A stretch of DNA of 64,000 bases from Mastigocoleus sp. MO_188.B34 (GCF_030065675.1 NZ_JASJDK010000015.1:62001-126000), one strand, 5' to 3'. Shown: positions 19,131-29,649, numbered from the stretch's first letter. The notes: generated by a model from the sequence alone, not told the origin. Program-made: numbers and translations.

Positions 19131-20444
19131 TTACCTCGCCATTGCTAAGTTTTTAGAAGAATCAAAGTAAGTGTTTTGCTCCATTCTGAGCTTATCGCAC
19201 AATCTACCTTCCGGTAATTCAACATCTTCATAGGTTAGTACTGCATCTTTAGGGACATCTCGCTTGAGGCGACAACCTTCAGCTAAACCTATTGGAAGAA
19301 GATTTTGCTTTTGGGTGGTGTCGGAGTTTTCACACTGTCCATATGTCATATAGTAGCCAATACCATCCAAAGTTTCACCTGCTTTAAGATTGATTTTAGC
19401 TGTGGTTATTACATCAACAATTGGACCTCCCAAGGGGCTTAAAACATAATCTTGGAAGAGAACAGCACGAGCTACAGATATTGGTACTTCAAAATGACAC
19501 AGATGATAAGGGGTATAAAAACTATAGAGTGGACCTTCCCCTAGTTTATATAGATTAAGATAATGACGTTGCTTGGGGTCGTCATGGGTCCCAAAGACAA
19601 ATACTCCTGGACCAGGCTTCGCTCCAACTACATAATCAACAATTCCACCTAGTTCTTTAAGTTGCTCGACATCATACATGTTGGTCATTTCATCCACATG
19701 ACCTTTGAAGTCATAACCCAACATTCCACGCTTAGCAACCTTCATACCTGTTGCATTAGCAACAATCGCCTGTTCAAAGGAAATTTTTGTTCCGTCAGCA
19801 AAACTAGTGACCATATGAGGTTTTTGTCCCCAACGTTTCGCAAATGCTTCTTGGGTTGTGGGATTGCGATAGGGGTCTTGTAAACCTTTGATATTTCCAC
19901 ATAACAGGGGAGTTAAACCAATGCTTTTGACAAAACGATAAAGGTTCATTTGTACCCCAGGCTGATCGCCATCACATGCTGAAAGGATTACTCCAGCTTT
20001 GTCCGCATGTACTTTGAGGATGGGACCAATTGTACCGTCAAGCTCGGCATTCATCATGATTACGTGCTTGCCATTGGTGATCGCTTCCATGACTACATGA
20101 GCGCCAAACTCTACTGCGCCAGTAACTTCAATTAAAGCGTCAATACCAGAAGCACGGCACAACAACATTGCATCTTCAGCGATCGCATAGCCGTTATTAG
20201 CAATACTAGCTTCTAAATCGCTGACCCTAGAAACAATCTTAAAATCCTCAATTCCTGCTTCGGAATAAGCTCGTTTAGCTGCGTCAATGCTGCGATTAGA
20301 AATCGCAACTAACTCCATACCAGGAACTGAGTTAGCAATCTGATTGGCAATACCCCTACCCATAAAGCCTGCTCCAATCATCCCAACTTTGATTGGATTA
20401 CCTTCTTCGGCACGAGCTTCTAAAGCACGATCTACAATAATCAT
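19131..20444 (-). CDS. NAD(P)-dependent oxidoreductase with C-terminal SAF domain
   Basis: A 437-residue two-domain protein. Residues about 18-150 form a Rossmann fold with GMIGAGFMGRGIAN, like homoserine dehydrogenase and related reductases. The C-terminal 70 residues (LAEGCRLKRDVPKDAVLTYE) match the SAF domain found in sialic acid synthases, antifreeze-like proteins and UxaA-type enzymes. Proteins of this architecture occur in polysaccharide clusters, including the Anabaena HEP island as I recall it, but the substrate is not established. The ATG is preceded by AAGGAAA about 10 bases upstream. It probably acts in making an unusual activated sugar or side group together with the epimerases upstream. 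Confidence 0.8.
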   Translation of the reverse strand: MIIVDRALEARAEEGNPIKVGMIGAGFMGRGIANQIANSVPGMELVAISNRSIDAAKRAYSEAGIEDFKIVSRVSDLEASIANNGYAIAEDAMLLCRASGIDALIEVTGAVEFGAHVVMEAITNGKHVIMMNAELDGTIGPILKVHADKAGVILSACDGDQPGVQMNLYRFVKSIGLTPLLCGNIKGLQDPYRNPTTQEAFAKRWGQKPHMVTSFADGTKISFEQAIVANATGMKVAKRGMLGYDFKGHVDEMTNMYDVEQLKELGGIVDYVVGAKPGPGVFVFGTHDDPKQRHYLNLYKLGEGPLYSFYTPYHLCHFEVPISVARAVLFQDYVLSPLGGPIVDVITTAKINLKAGETLDGIGYYMTYGQCENSDTTQKQNLLPIGLAEGCRLKRDVPKDAVLTYEDVELPEGRLCDKLRMEQNTYFDSSKNLAMAR

Positions 20445-20681
20445 GGATTTGAATTTCCTTTAAACACTAATTTTCCAGTTAACTAGGATTTAATATTTTT
20501 TCTAAGTTTCGTAGAAGATTAATTTTTCACAAATTTCACAAATTATTCTTCACACTCTTAGTAGCAATAATTTTACGTTGTAGCGGAATATATTAGGGGA
20601 CGCTCAGCGTTAACAAGAGCACAGTGTTGACAAGATAGAAAATTGGCATTCCCGAAACGTTTAGTTTTCACTGAGATTAAT

Positions 20682-20936
20682 TTACTTATCCGTAGAAGAA
20701 ATGTTGCCAATAAGTATTGTTAATTTACTTCGCGTCCATAAATTTAATAAAGGATTTATCTTAACTACCCATGGCAGAAATCGTATTCTTCTATTCAGGT
20801 AGTTAATAAAATAATCCGGAGATTGTGCAACAACTATATCTATTGATTTTCTGCACGCAATATAATTTGGCTTAAACTTCTGCGATCTATTAACAGAGTG
20901 AAGAATTATAACTTCTAAGAGTTTGAAAAGTGACAA
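20682..20936 (-). pseudogene. Possible gene remnant downstream of rfbC
   Basis: A minus-strand frame of 84 codons begins 15 bases after the rfbC stop. It has no ATG; the only starts are TTG codons. The C-terminal half (YFINYLNRRIRFLPWVVK) has protein-like composition and looks like the tail of a larger enzyme. I do not recognise a family. It may be the remnant of a lost gene of the island or a chance frame. Confidence 0.25.
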
Positions 20937-20951
20937 CTTTAAATTTAACTT

Positions 20952-21497
20952 CTAACCCCCTACTGTCATCATTGTCATTAAAGGCCAATTAGAATCTTTT
21001 TCTGAAATTTCAGTCACTTCTGTAGGCCATTGAATGTTAAAAAATGGATCGTTATAGCGTAGACCCCGCTCGTAACCAGGTGTATAAAACTCTCCTACTT
21101 GATAAACAACTTCTGCGCCATCTGTAAGTGCTTGATAGCCATGGGCAAACATTTCTGGTACATATAAAGCTTTACGATTATCTTGAGTTAGCTCTACGCC
21201 AACGTGGGACAGATAAGTAGGAGACTCTGGACGCATATCAATGATAACGTCATAGATAGCACCTCTAGTACAGCGAACTAACTTAGTTTCAGCAGCAGGG
21301 GAAATTTGATAGTGCATACCCCGCATCGTACCTTTTTTATGGTTATAAGATAAATTACACTGTGCTACTACTGGTTTGAGTCCGTGCTCTTCAAATTCTT
21401 TGGCGCAAAAAGTACGGGCAAAGAAACCACGATGATCTGGCTTCTCTTCCAATTCGATAATATATGAACCTTTGAGTTTTGTTTCAGTAAATTTCAT
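20952..21497 (-). CDS. rfbC: dTDP-4-dehydrorhamnose 3,5-epimerase
   Basis: A 181-residue cupin-fold epimerase (RmlC/RfbC family) that normally converts dTDP-4-dehydro-6-deoxyglucose to the 4-dehydrorhamnose form. Family blocks are GFFARTFCAKEFEEHGL, NLSYNHKKGTMRGMHYQ (with the catalytic His) and ALYVPEMFAHGYQAL. The ATG at 21497 is chosen because GAGG stands 6 bases before it; a TTG 12 bases upstream is less likely. No rfbA, rfbB or rfbD lies in this window, so dTDP-sugar supply would come from elsewhere. Alternatively the enzyme may act on a CDP-sugar made by the cytidylyltransferase of this island. Confidence 0.9.
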   Translation of the reverse strand: MKFTETKLKGSYIIELEEKPDHRGFFARTFCAKEFEEHGLKPVVAQCNLSYNHKKGTMRGMHYQISPAAETKLVRCTRGAIYDVIIDMRPESPTYLSHVGVELTQDNRKALYVPEMFAHGYQALTDGAEVVYQVGEFYTPGYERGLRYNDPFFNIQWPTEVTEISEKDSNWPLMTMMTVGG

Positions 21498-21603
21498 GGT
21501 TAACCTCAAGCAGTAAATATTGGGATTGTGATGCTTTCTAGATTTTGACTGTAAGTTTAATAAAACCCTGGTCTGAGATAAAGTAAAAAGTTGTGAATTT
21601 GTG

Positions 21604-22569
21604 TTAGTTATTTTCTAGGTTGAGTTGTCTTGGGTTTAAAGGTGGATGGAAAATATTACCCAAAGTGCATTGATAAACACAAAATAAATAAGTAAACATT
21701 GCTTTTATAGCTATCAAAGGCCATCTTCTCAAAGCACCAAATAATACTCTCCAGTTAAAGTGAATCAATCTGCTCAGAACCATTTTTCTACTAAAACTGC
21801 TAGAAAAACCTATTTCTGGCAACTTTGCTAAAACTTCTGGAATATCGGCATACTCTAGGGTAACTAAGAGTTTGGGATTTTCCATAAAATAATGGGTACC
21901 AGCAACACATTCTAGGTAATTCTCTTTAGTAAGACAAACAGTACCTTGACTCGCACAAAAAGCTGTCCAATAGATTTGAACTGCTAGATTTTCCAGACCT
22001 GTTTCCCATTTAGCGATTGCACGTTGTGCCAATTGTGTTTTATACACTAAAGCTGTTGTCAGTCCTACTCCGCCAATACTTTCTTCCAAACGCTTCTCAA
22101 ACAAGGCTATTCCATTACTGGTTATTTCATCTTTATCAACATCAAAGCAATACGGCTCAAAAACTTGACCGGTTTTGGCATCACTTTTAGAAAAATTTAA
22201 AATCACTAATGCTAAATCAGCAGACTTTTTTAAAACCTTAACTAAATAAGCAACTGTTTGATCAAATATTTTGTCATCATCGCTGATTGTCCACACATAT
22301 TTACCAGTAGCATTCTGGATACATGATGCGATGTTTCTTACTGCACCAATATTTTCTTGGTTGCGCTTGGAGATGAAATTAGTCTTTTCAAAAACTGATT
22401 GCCATTTTTCAACCACTTTGGCAGTATGGTCGGTGGAACAATTATCGGATATCAAAATTTCGCATTCTGATTCAAATCCTTTAATTGCACCAGCCAGCCA
22501 TGCTAGTTGTCTATCCAATAATTCCGCACGGTTAAATGTCGGAATTGCAATTGTTAATAATTTATTCAT
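21604..22569 (-). CDS. Glycosyltransferase family 2
   Basis: A 321-residue GT-A enzyme with LLTIAIPTFNRAELLDRQL at the start, CEILISDNCSTDHT and the DXD-type motif WTISDDDKIF. The frame extends to a GTG at 22581, but the ATG at 22569 fits the family start; no strong ribosome site distinguishes them. The C-terminus has hydrophobic aromatic stretches (FTYLFCVYQCTLG). It lies between rfbC and the nucleotide-sugar epimerase and is expected to use one of the sugars made by the neighbouring enzymes. Confidence 0.88.
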   Translation of the reverse strand: MNKLLTIAIPTFNRAELLDRQLAWLAGAIKGFESECEILISDNCSTDHTAKVVEKWQSVFEKTNFISKRNQENIGAVRNIASCIQNATGKYVWTISDDDKIFDQTVAYLVKVLKKSADLALVILNFSKSDAKTGQVFEPYCFDVDKDEITSNGIALFEKRLEESIGGVGLTTALVYKTQLAQRAIAKWETGLENLAVQIYWTAFCASQGTVCLTKENYLECVAGTHYFMENPKLLVTLEYADIPEVLAKLPEIGFSSSFSRKMVLSRLIHFNWRVLFGALRRWPLIAIKAMFTYLFCVYQCTLGNIFHPPLNPRQLNLENN

Positions 22570-23064
22570 CAGGACAACCACAAAAATAACTACTCAGCAC
22601 TTGAGTAATCTGTGAGCGAGATTACTCAAAGATTTTTCACAGCATCACTGTTTAATTCTTGATAAAAAACTGGTCTGAAACAAGCTACCACCGTATGCTC
22701 TGTCACAGACAACTACTATCCTCGAACCCAGACAGATAAATAATCAATGAAGTTTTTTTTTAAGTAAGTCCATATCAGATAAAACTTCTGAGTATTTACT
22801 TCTGAGCATTTATGTTAGAACAATGATTTCGCTAGCCGAGTCAGCAAACAGTGCATTACTGTTAGTTTCAAGAATTTGTTTGTTAATGGTGAATAATCAA
22901 TAACCTTATTCATAGGCTGATGATTAACTGTCAGCATTTTTTACGACAAAAAACCTTGTTTATTATTCCCTCTCGTTCAAACAATCTTGCCACACACAGC
23001 TATTCTGAATCATAAATTTCCTGATTCAGAGCATTAAACACTGTTCCTGGGACATTACTAATAC
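22570..23064. other. Intergenic region between epimerase and glycosyltransferase genes
   Basis: These 495 AT-rich bases hold no gene, no clear hairpin with a T-run and no recognisable repeat. Confidence 0.35.
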
Positions 23065-24093
23065 TTATTTCTTATTCCAAAAGAAATTTTCATCTATTTG
23101 TTGAGTGCGAATAAGATACTCTAACTGCTTTAAGCGTGTAAAGCCACGAAATTGAAACATGTCTTCAGTCATATCAATTTGCTGAAATAGATCGTATAAC
23201 TGCTGAGCGCCAAGCTGAGCGTTCCAATCGCATTTAAAACCAGGCAGCTTAGTATTAATTTTTTCAAAGGATACTCGATAGCTACGATTATCTCCACCAC
23301 TATCGCCGAAGCTTAATTCACAACCTTTAAATACACTCGCAATAACTTCAGCAATTTCCTTAACTCGATAGTTATTACTTGTATCACCAACATTAAAAAT
23401 TTGATTGTGGATAATATCCCTAGGTGCTTCTAAGGTGCAAACAATAGCTTTACATATATCTAAAGCGTGAACCAAAGGACGCCATGGAGTCCCATCACTA
23501 ATCATTTTTATCTCTTTGGTGGTCCATGCCAAACCAGCTAAGTTATTGAGAACAATATCAAAGCGCATTCTAGGAGAAGCACCAAAAGCAGTTGCATTAC
23601 GCATAAAACTTGGGGAAAAGTTATCATCCGCCATTGGCTGGATATCTTTTTCTACCAAAGTTTTACATTCCGCATAAGCTGTTTGAGGATTTACTGGAGA
23701 TTCTTCTGTGACATCACCCTCAGTTGCTACCCCGTAAACACTACATGAAGACATGTATACAAATCGACGCACCCCAGCTGATTTTGCTAATTCAGCAAGA
23801 CGAATAGAACCTTTATGATTAATTTCATAGGTAATGTTTGGCGCAAGTTGTCCAGTTGGATCGTTGGACAACTCTGCCATATGGACTACTGCTTCTACAC
23901 CCTGTAAATCTTCCTTGGTTATATTGCGAATATCTTTATTTAAGGTCTTGGCTGTTAGTGTAGTACCGTTATACAACCAACCAGATTTATAAAAACCGGT
24001 ATCTACACCAATTACTTCATGACCTTTTTCTAATAATAAAGGAGGTAATAATGACCCTAGGTAACCCTCGGTTCCAGTGACAAGAATTTTCAT
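23065..24093 (-). CDS. NAD-dependent epimerase/dehydratase (extended SDR)
   Basis: A 342-residue extended short-chain dehydrogenase acting on nucleotide sugars. The NAD motif GTEGYLG is at about 7-13, followed by IGVDTGFY. The catalytic region is MSSCSVYG and then YAECK, the YXXXK pair. GalE/RmlB-like proteins of this class epimerise, dehydrate or reduce the sugar. The exact reaction cannot be fixed from motifs. The ATG at 24093 is preferred over an in-frame TTG at 24102; AGGA lies upstream. It sits between the FAD enzyme and a glycosyltransferase in the precursor half of the island. Confidence 0.85.
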   Translation of the reverse strand: MKILVTGTEGYLGSLLPPLLLEKGHEVIGVDTGFYKSGWLYNGTTLTAKTLNKDIRNITKEDLQGVEAVVHMAELSNDPTGQLAPNITYEINHKGSIRLAELAKSAGVRRFVYMSSCSVYGVATEGDVTEESPVNPQTAYAECKTLVEKDIQPMADDNFSPSFMRNATAFGASPRMRFDIVLNNLAGLAWTTKEIKMISDGTPWRPLVHALDICKAIVCTLEAPRDIIHNQIFNVGDTSNNYRVKEIAEVIASVFKGCELSFGDSGGDNRSYRVSFEKINTKLPGFKCDWNAQLGAQQLYDLFQQIDMTEDMFQFRGFTRLKQLEYLIRTQQIDENFFWNKK

Positions 24094-24519
24094 AGATACC
24101 AATTCCTATTAGTTAATTTGTTCAGTTCTATTTTTGCTTTTGTCAAGCTATTTACCTGGCGATTAGACTAACTTTTAGTCGACCCATATGTCAACAAATT
24201 TTAAATGTTAATAGTATTTATTGACACAATTTTTACAATCCATGTTTCTTGATAAAAGTTTCAGAAAGTGTGTTTGCATAACACTGACTACATAAGCAAT
24301 AACTGGTATCAGCAAGCCGAATAGAATGATATTTTTCTCCAGGCAATATAGTTTTACAACAAGCAATTAAGCTGTTTTTGTTGTGCCAATAAACTATCTC
24401 CCAAACTTGCTATTAATGATGTAATAGATGTATAATTAAAAATTATTTTACCCACTTATCATTTAGATGTGCCTGCGCCAATTTTTGTTTGTCAGACGCA
24501 AGCAATACTTACGAGAGAA
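24094..24519. other. Intergenic region upstream of the epimerase
   Basis: These 426 bases hold no gene. A promoter for the epimerase could lie here, but no convincing -10/-35 pair or operator was found. Confidence 0.35.
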
Positions 24520-25731
24520 TTAACTCAATACAGGCTGTAACGAAGACTGTTCTTTAATCCTTTCTACAATGGCTTTACCTATTTCTAAAGAAGAAGTTGC
24601 AGCAGGTGAAGGCGCATTGCAAACATGAATTGAATTTTGACCTTGAACAATCAAAAAATCATCCACCAATTTCCCATCTCCCATTAATGCTTGAGCTCTA
24701 ACCCCTGCATGGGTTGGAATCACATCTTGTGCTTGAACTTCAGGAATTAATTTTTGCAGGCTTTGCACAAAAGCCGCTTTACTGAAAGAGCGAATAATTT
24801 CTTTGATGCCCTCATCTGCATGTTTGGCTGCTAATTTCCAGAAGCCAGGATATGCCATTACCTCAGCAAAATCACGTAAACTAAAGTCTGATTTTTTGTA
24901 ACCCTCACGTTTGAGGCTAAGAACGGCGTTGGGACCGGCATGAACACTACCATCTATCATGCGGGTAAAATGTACACCCAAGAAAGGAAAATCTGGATTT
25001 GGTACTGGGTAAATTAATCCTTTGACTAGATAACGTTTTTCTGGAGTTAACTCATAGTATTCTCCGCGGAAAGGTACTATTTTAGCTTGAGGATTGACGT
25101 GACCGAGCTTAGCGACGCGATCACTATATAAACCAGCACAGTTAACTATAAAATTCGCTTCAAATGCACCATTATTAGTTTCAAGTACTTGAGAATTACC
25201 CCGAGTTAAGATTTTTTGAACTTTGGTGTTAAGACGTAAATCTCCACCACCCTCTGCGATTATTTGGGCATATTTCAAGCAGACCTGCTTGTAATTAACA
25301 ATGCCAGTTGATGCTACATATATTCCACCAACACTATTAACGTGGGGTTCAAATTCTTTAACTTCTTGTGGACTAATTCTTTTGACTTCAATACTATTTT
25401 CTACACCGCGTTGGTAAAGATTTTCCAGACGGGGTAATTCCGAACTATCTGTTGCAACAATTACTTTGCCACAAACTTCATGGTCAATATTATGCTCTTG
25501 GCAAAATTCAACCATTGAACGACAACCATCTCGACTGAATTTAGCCTTGAAACTTCCAGGTTTATAATAAATACCAGAGTGAATTACGCCACTATTATTG
25601 CCAGTTTGATGGGCAGCCCATTGATTTTCTTTCTCTAAAACTAATATACTTGCTTCTGGGTAAGTTTGGCTTAATTTCATACCGATGGATAGACCGACAA
25701 TCCCACCACCAATAATTGCAAAATCGTACAT
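24520..25731 (-). CDS. FAD-dependent oxidoreductase, LhgO-like
   Basis: A 403-residue protein of the DAO/L-2-hydroxyglutarate oxidase family. The FAD-binding motif IIGGGIVGLSIGMKL is near residue 5. Family blocks NSGVIHSGIYYKPGSFKA and HAGVRAQAL are present. Biochemically known members oxidise L-2-hydroxyglutarate to 2-oxoglutarate with FAD. Homologues are often found beside cytidylyltransferase genes in polysaccharide clusters, where the substrate may be a sugar derivative. The ATG at 25731 has GGGGAG about 11 bases upstream and is preferred to the TTG at 25767. It is 72 bases downstream of rfbF and is likely co-transcribed. Confidence 0.8.
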   Translation of the reverse strand: MYDFAIIGGGIVGLSIGMKLSQTYPEASILVLEKENQWAAHQTGNNSGVIHSGIYYKPGSFKAKFSRDGCRSMVEFCQEHNIDHEVCGKVIVATDSSELPRLENLYQRGVENSIEVKRISPQEVKEFEPHVNSVGGIYVASTGIVNYKQVCLKYAQIIAEGGGDLRLNTKVQKILTRGNSQVLETNNGAFEANFIVNCAGLYSDRVAKLGHVNPQAKIVPFRGEYYELTPEKRYLVKGLIYPVPNPDFPFLGVHFTRMIDGSVHAGPNAVLSLKREGYKKSDFSLRDFAEVMAYPGFWKLAAKHADEGIKEIIRSFSKAAFVQSLQKLIPEVQAQDVIPTHAGVRAQALMGDGKLVDDFLIVQGQNSIHVCNAPSPAATSSLEIGKAIVERIKEQSSLQPVLS

Positions 25732-25803
25732 TAATGTTCTACTCCCCTGCTTATTTAATATTCCCAATCCCTACTCAGATAATGAATTAATTATTTGTAT
25801 CGG

Positions 25804-26577
25804 TTACCATATTTTCCAGGGAGCTTGATTATTATTCCACAGCCCCTCAAGATATCTTTTATCTCTTAAGGTATCCATCGGATGCCAAAATTCATAATGT
25901 TTATAGGCAGACAACTGTTCCATTTCTGCCAATTTTTCTAATGGTTCTCTTTCCCAAACGCTACTATCATCAGCAATTAAGTCGATAACTGCTGGTTCTA
26001 ATACAAAATACCCACCATTAATCCACGCTCCATCACCTTCCGGTTTCTCACGAAAATTGGTAATTTTTGTTTGTTCTTGACCTAAGACAATAGCACCAAA
26101 GCGTCCTGGTGGCTGAACTGCCGTTAATGTTGCTAAAGTATTTTGTTGTTTGTGAAAATTAATTGCTTCTGTGATATTTATATTGCTTACACCATCACCG
26201 TAGGTAAAACAGAAAGTTTCATTACCAAGATGTTCTCTGACCCGCCTTAAGCGTCCGCCTGTCATCGTAGTGTCGCCAGTATTTACCAAAGTAACTCGCC
26301 AAGGTTCTGCATTACCAGAGTGAACATTCATCTGGTTGTAACGCATATCAAAAGTCACGTCTGACATATACAAGAAGTAGTTCGCAAAATACTCTTTGAT
26401 GACGTAACCTTTATAACCACAGCAAATAATGAAATCATTTATGCCATGGGCTGAATAGACTTTCATTATATGCCACAAAATTGGTTTGCCACCAATTTCT
26501 ACCATTGGTTTTGGTCTGACACTAGTTTCTTCGCTGAGGCGAGTACCAAGACCCCCTGCTAAAATTACTACCTTCAT
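25804..26577 (-). CDS. rfbF: Glucose-1-phosphate cytidylyltransferase
   Basis: A 257-residue nucleotidyltransferase that makes CDP-glucose from CTP and glucose-1-phosphate. The N-terminal motif [31 protein letters not shown] and [16 protein letters not shown] near the end are characteristic of RfbF. The ATG has GAGGT 7 bases upstream. It is the first gene of the island in the direction of transcription. The usual partner CDP-glucose 4,6-dehydratase (rfbG) is not present in this window, so the CDP-sugar may be used by the epimerase and SAF-domain reductase downstream. Confidence 0.92.
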   Translation of the reverse strand: MKVVILAGGLGTRLSEETSVRPKPMVEIGGKPILWHIMKVYSAHGINDFIICCGYKGYVIKEYFANYFLYMSDVTFDMRYNQMNVHSGNAEPWRVTLVNTGDTTMTGGRLRRVREHLGNETFCFTYGDGVSNINITEAINFHKQQNTLATLTAVQPPGRFGAIVLGQEQTKITNFREKPEGDGAWINGGYFVLEPAVIDLIADDSSVWEREPLEKLAEMEQLSAYKHYEFWHPMDTLRDKRYLEGLWNNNQAPWKIW

Positions 26578-27468
26578 AAAACTACCTCTAATTTTATTTG
26601 CATGTTGAGCAGGTTAGTATAAAACTGCTTATTTTTATTACAATACAAAAATAAATATTAATTTTGTTAGTAATAAATTTAACTATATTATTATCCACAG
26701 GGATAAAGAAAAGGTAAATAAAATAGTTCAGCGTGTAAAAAATAGAAAAAGTTTACTAAAAATATAATACATATGATGTTAACACTGAAGTACTTAATTA
26801 AGCTCGAAATATATAGGTATTTTTTAAGAAAAAATGTTGAAATGTATAAAATGATTTTGTATTAATATTCTTATACAATAATTGGGTAATATAAAAAATA
26901 CTTAGTTATATTTTTGCCTTGGCAACAATTGATGCTGTCATGCTAATCCCTTGCTAAGAGTCAAAATCAACTCTCATACATCATTATATTTATTTTTATT
27001 GCAAGGTACTTTGAGAAACACTAAAGTTTGTTTAACTAAGGGTTAAAGCCCTATTTATACATCAAGTAATAGAAAACTTTGTTACACGTGTATTGCTATG
27101 TTTTTCGCTTAGGACATTATATTTTGCGAAGAAGGGAATGGGGAGCAGGGAAAAGGAAATTTCCTAACCTGAAATTGTAAGTATATATCTAATTTCTAAA
27201 GAAAAACAAAATCTATTAAAAATCCACTTTCCAAAATAGGGAAGCGGAAGATGTTGAAATATTATCTAAATTTATTTTTAACTTTTGCTGATATAGCTTC
27301 TCTCTGTCGCATTCAAATCAAAAAAATATTGTTACATAAATTTTATCCCGAACACCTAAAATATTTAATATTTGAACTATGAAATAAAAATTCTAATGAA
27401 TAGAAAGCACCCATGAAAATGTCATGAGAATATACGAGTGGCAGTAAGATTCTCACAAACTGTTTTGA
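26578..27468. other. Non-coding region upstream of the polysaccharide island
   Basis: These 891 AT-rich bases separate rfbF from the stop of the kinase-TPR gene. No gene was seen. It must contain the promoter of the precursor genes, but no TCCGGA motif or clear NtcA palindrome was found. Confidence 0.4.
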
Positions 27469-29649
27469 CTAGCTACTTTTACCAAGTACGTTACTATTTT
27501 GGAAGAAAGTATCGCATCTATTTTCTAGAACCACACAAATACTGCTCAGTGCTTGTTGGTAATTATCCATATCTTCCTGTTCTAAGGAAATCTTCGCAGC
27601 TTTTTGTAAATCATCAACTGCCTTCTTATGGTTTTTACCCGTTTTAGCTAAACCATATTGTGCAAGTTCATAACGAACGACGCCACGTTTTAAGTAAACT
27701 TTTGCCAAACGAGAGTTAATTTGCAAGGCTTTTGAAAAATCATTAATGGCTTGTTTATACTCAGACTCAAAACTACTACTATATTGTGCAATTTGATAGC
27801 GGAGTAAACCACGCTGATAGTATGCTTCTGCTCGTTTTGGATTAATATTTATCGCGTAATTAAAGTCATTGATTGCTTTCTTAAAATCATTTTGTGAATC
27901 CCCACTATATTTTGCCATCTGGGAACGTACTATTCCCCGTCTGATAAATGCTTCAGCATCTTTACGATTTATATTTAATGCCCGATCGTAATCTGCGATC
28001 GCTAGCTTATATTCTTCATCAGGATCGGTGCTATATTCAGCCAGCATATGATGAACATTACCCCGGTTGACATAGGCTTTAATTTCTGACGGGTTAATTT
28101 CTATTGCTTTGTTATAGTCTGCTAAAGCTGCTTGATATTCTTTGAGGTTATAATGAGCATTCCCTCGATTCACATAAGCTTTAGAATGCTCGCTTTTTTT
28201 CTCTATTGCTTTACTAAACTTTTCTACGGCTTCTTGATAATTTCGAATTTTATACAGAGCATGACCCTGCTTGTAGTAGTCATCAAAAGTATAATTGTTA
28301 GCTGCAGCTTGAGTTTGTTTTAAAACTTGTTGCGTGTAAGCACTCTGAGAAATAAATGGACGATTAGTGAGTTTTATCATCCAATCCAGATAACCTAAAA
28401 GACCAAAGCCAACCAAACAAAACATCATTGGATATAGGCGACGCTTTTTGATTGGTTGATAATAAGGAACATTTTGAGCACTTCCCCTTTGAGGAAAGTT
28501 TGTTGCCTTCCAAGGAATGGTATTCTGTGGTAACCTCTGAGGCTGATAGGAAGGTCTTTTAGACTTAATTCTAGGTTTTAGATGCTCCTTAGCCGCAATT
28601 GCTTCTGGTGATGGAAATGGATCGCGTCCTCCCAAGCGTGAAGTTCTCTCACACCAAGGACATTTATGTAAATGGTTGCTATGTATATGTTGAGGATTAC
28701 TAGAACAAGTAACTAAAGCTTCTTCCGCTTCTGCAAGTGCTAATAACCAATGTTGAGCGCTAGGACGTAATTTGGGGTCGTAATGACCATCTTCAAAACA
28801 ACGAACAAATAGTTGCTGTAAAGTCGGATGGAGAATTTCCCAGTTTGGTGCAATTGGGGTAGCTACATATGGGACTCTCCGTCCTTGACTGTAAGTAAAA
28901 TGACCTTCAGCAATACGGACTTCATAAGCCGGAGGTTCTCCAGTACCTTGATATATACCGGAGAATGGGTGTGTTCCTTCCATTAATAACTGAAAGATTA
29001 ACACTCCCAACCCAAATAAATCATGAGTTTCGCTACGTTCGTGCTGACTAAAGTTCTTATTCTGTAGTTCTGGTGGAGTAAACTCCGGTTTACCTACTTT
29101 ACAGCGATAAACAGTTTTGTGGCTGGGGTCTGAAACTTGGAATGAGTCGGTATCAACCACTGTAACCAAAGCAGCATCACTCACAAGTATATTTGACTCA
29201 TTAACGTCGCCAATACAATAACCACTTGCATGTAATGACGCGAATGCTGCTGCCATATTACGAGCAGTACGGAGCAGATACTGATAATTAAATAAAGGAC
29301 AATGTTGTCGTCGCGTTCTGGGATTATAAAAATCGATAATTGGGCGCATTCCTCTCAGACGTGGCATCAAAAAGCCAACAATCCGATCATTCCCATGGCT
29401 TGAATATAATGCCTCGGTAGGCCAAGCAATAGAAATATGCCCCAAACTTGCCGTGGGGTTGTCTGGGGGGTGGGCAATCATTACTTCAAGCTTGTGCCCA
29501 TGCTCTTCGGTTGGTTTATGATAAATTTTTGCCACCGAACTGCTATCTGTGGGTACAGCATAAACACAAGCTTCCCCACCACGTCCTAAACTGACTGTGA
29601 GATTAATCGAAATATTCTTATTGTCAGGAAGACGACGTAGTACCTGCAT
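27469..29649 (-). CDS. Protein kinase-like protein with TPR repeats (TerY-P triad kinase)
   Basis: A 726-residue protein. Residues about 15-310 form a divergent protein kinase: glycine loop LGRGGEACVYAV, Lys41 in SVAKIY, GDVNESN at 147-153 in place of the HRD loop, and DTD at 166-168 in place of DFG. This pattern is typical of the kinases paired with PP2C and TerY-like proteins. A small Cys motif (CPWC, 330-333, with Cys315) may bind zinc. One membrane helix lies at about 406-424, followed by at least six TPR units from about 455. The kinase would be cytoplasmic and the TPR region on the other side of the membrane. It follows the phosphatase gene by 60 bases. Confidence 0.85.
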   Translation of the reverse strand: MQVLRRLPDNKNISINLTVSLGRGGEACVYAVPTDSSSVAKIYHKPTEEHGHKLEVMIAHPPDNPTASLGHISIAWPTEALYSSHGNDRIVGFLMPRLRGMRPIIDFYNPRTRRQHCPLFNYQYLLRTARNMAAAFASLHASGYCIGDVNESNILVSDAALVTVVDTDSFQVSDPSHKTVYRCKVGKPEFTPPELQNKNFSQHERSETHDLFGLGVLIFQLLMEGTHPFSGIYQGTGEPPAYEVRIAEGHFTYSQGRRVPYVATPIAPNWEILHPTLQQLFVRCFEDGHYDPKLRPSAQHWLLALAEAEEALVTCSSNPQHIHSNHLHKCPWCERTSRLGGRDPFPSPEAIAAKEHLKPRIKSKRPSYQPQRLPQNTIPWKATNFPQRGSAQNVPYYQPIKKRRLYPMMFCLVGFGLLGYLDWMIKLTNRPFISQSAYTQQVLKQTQAAANNYTFDDYYKQGHALYKIRNYQEAVEKFSKAIEKKSEHSKAYVNRGNAHYNLKEYQAALADYNKAIEINPSEIKAYVNRGNVHHMLAEYSTDPDEEYKLAIADYDRALNINRKDAEAFIRRGIVRSQMAKYSGDSQNDFKKAINDFNYAININPKRAEAYYQRGLLRYQIAQYSSSFESEYKQAINDFSKALQINSRLAKVYLKRGVVRYELAQYGLAKTGKNHKKAVDDLQKAAKISLEQEDMDNYQQALSSICVVLENRCDTFFQNSNVLGKSS

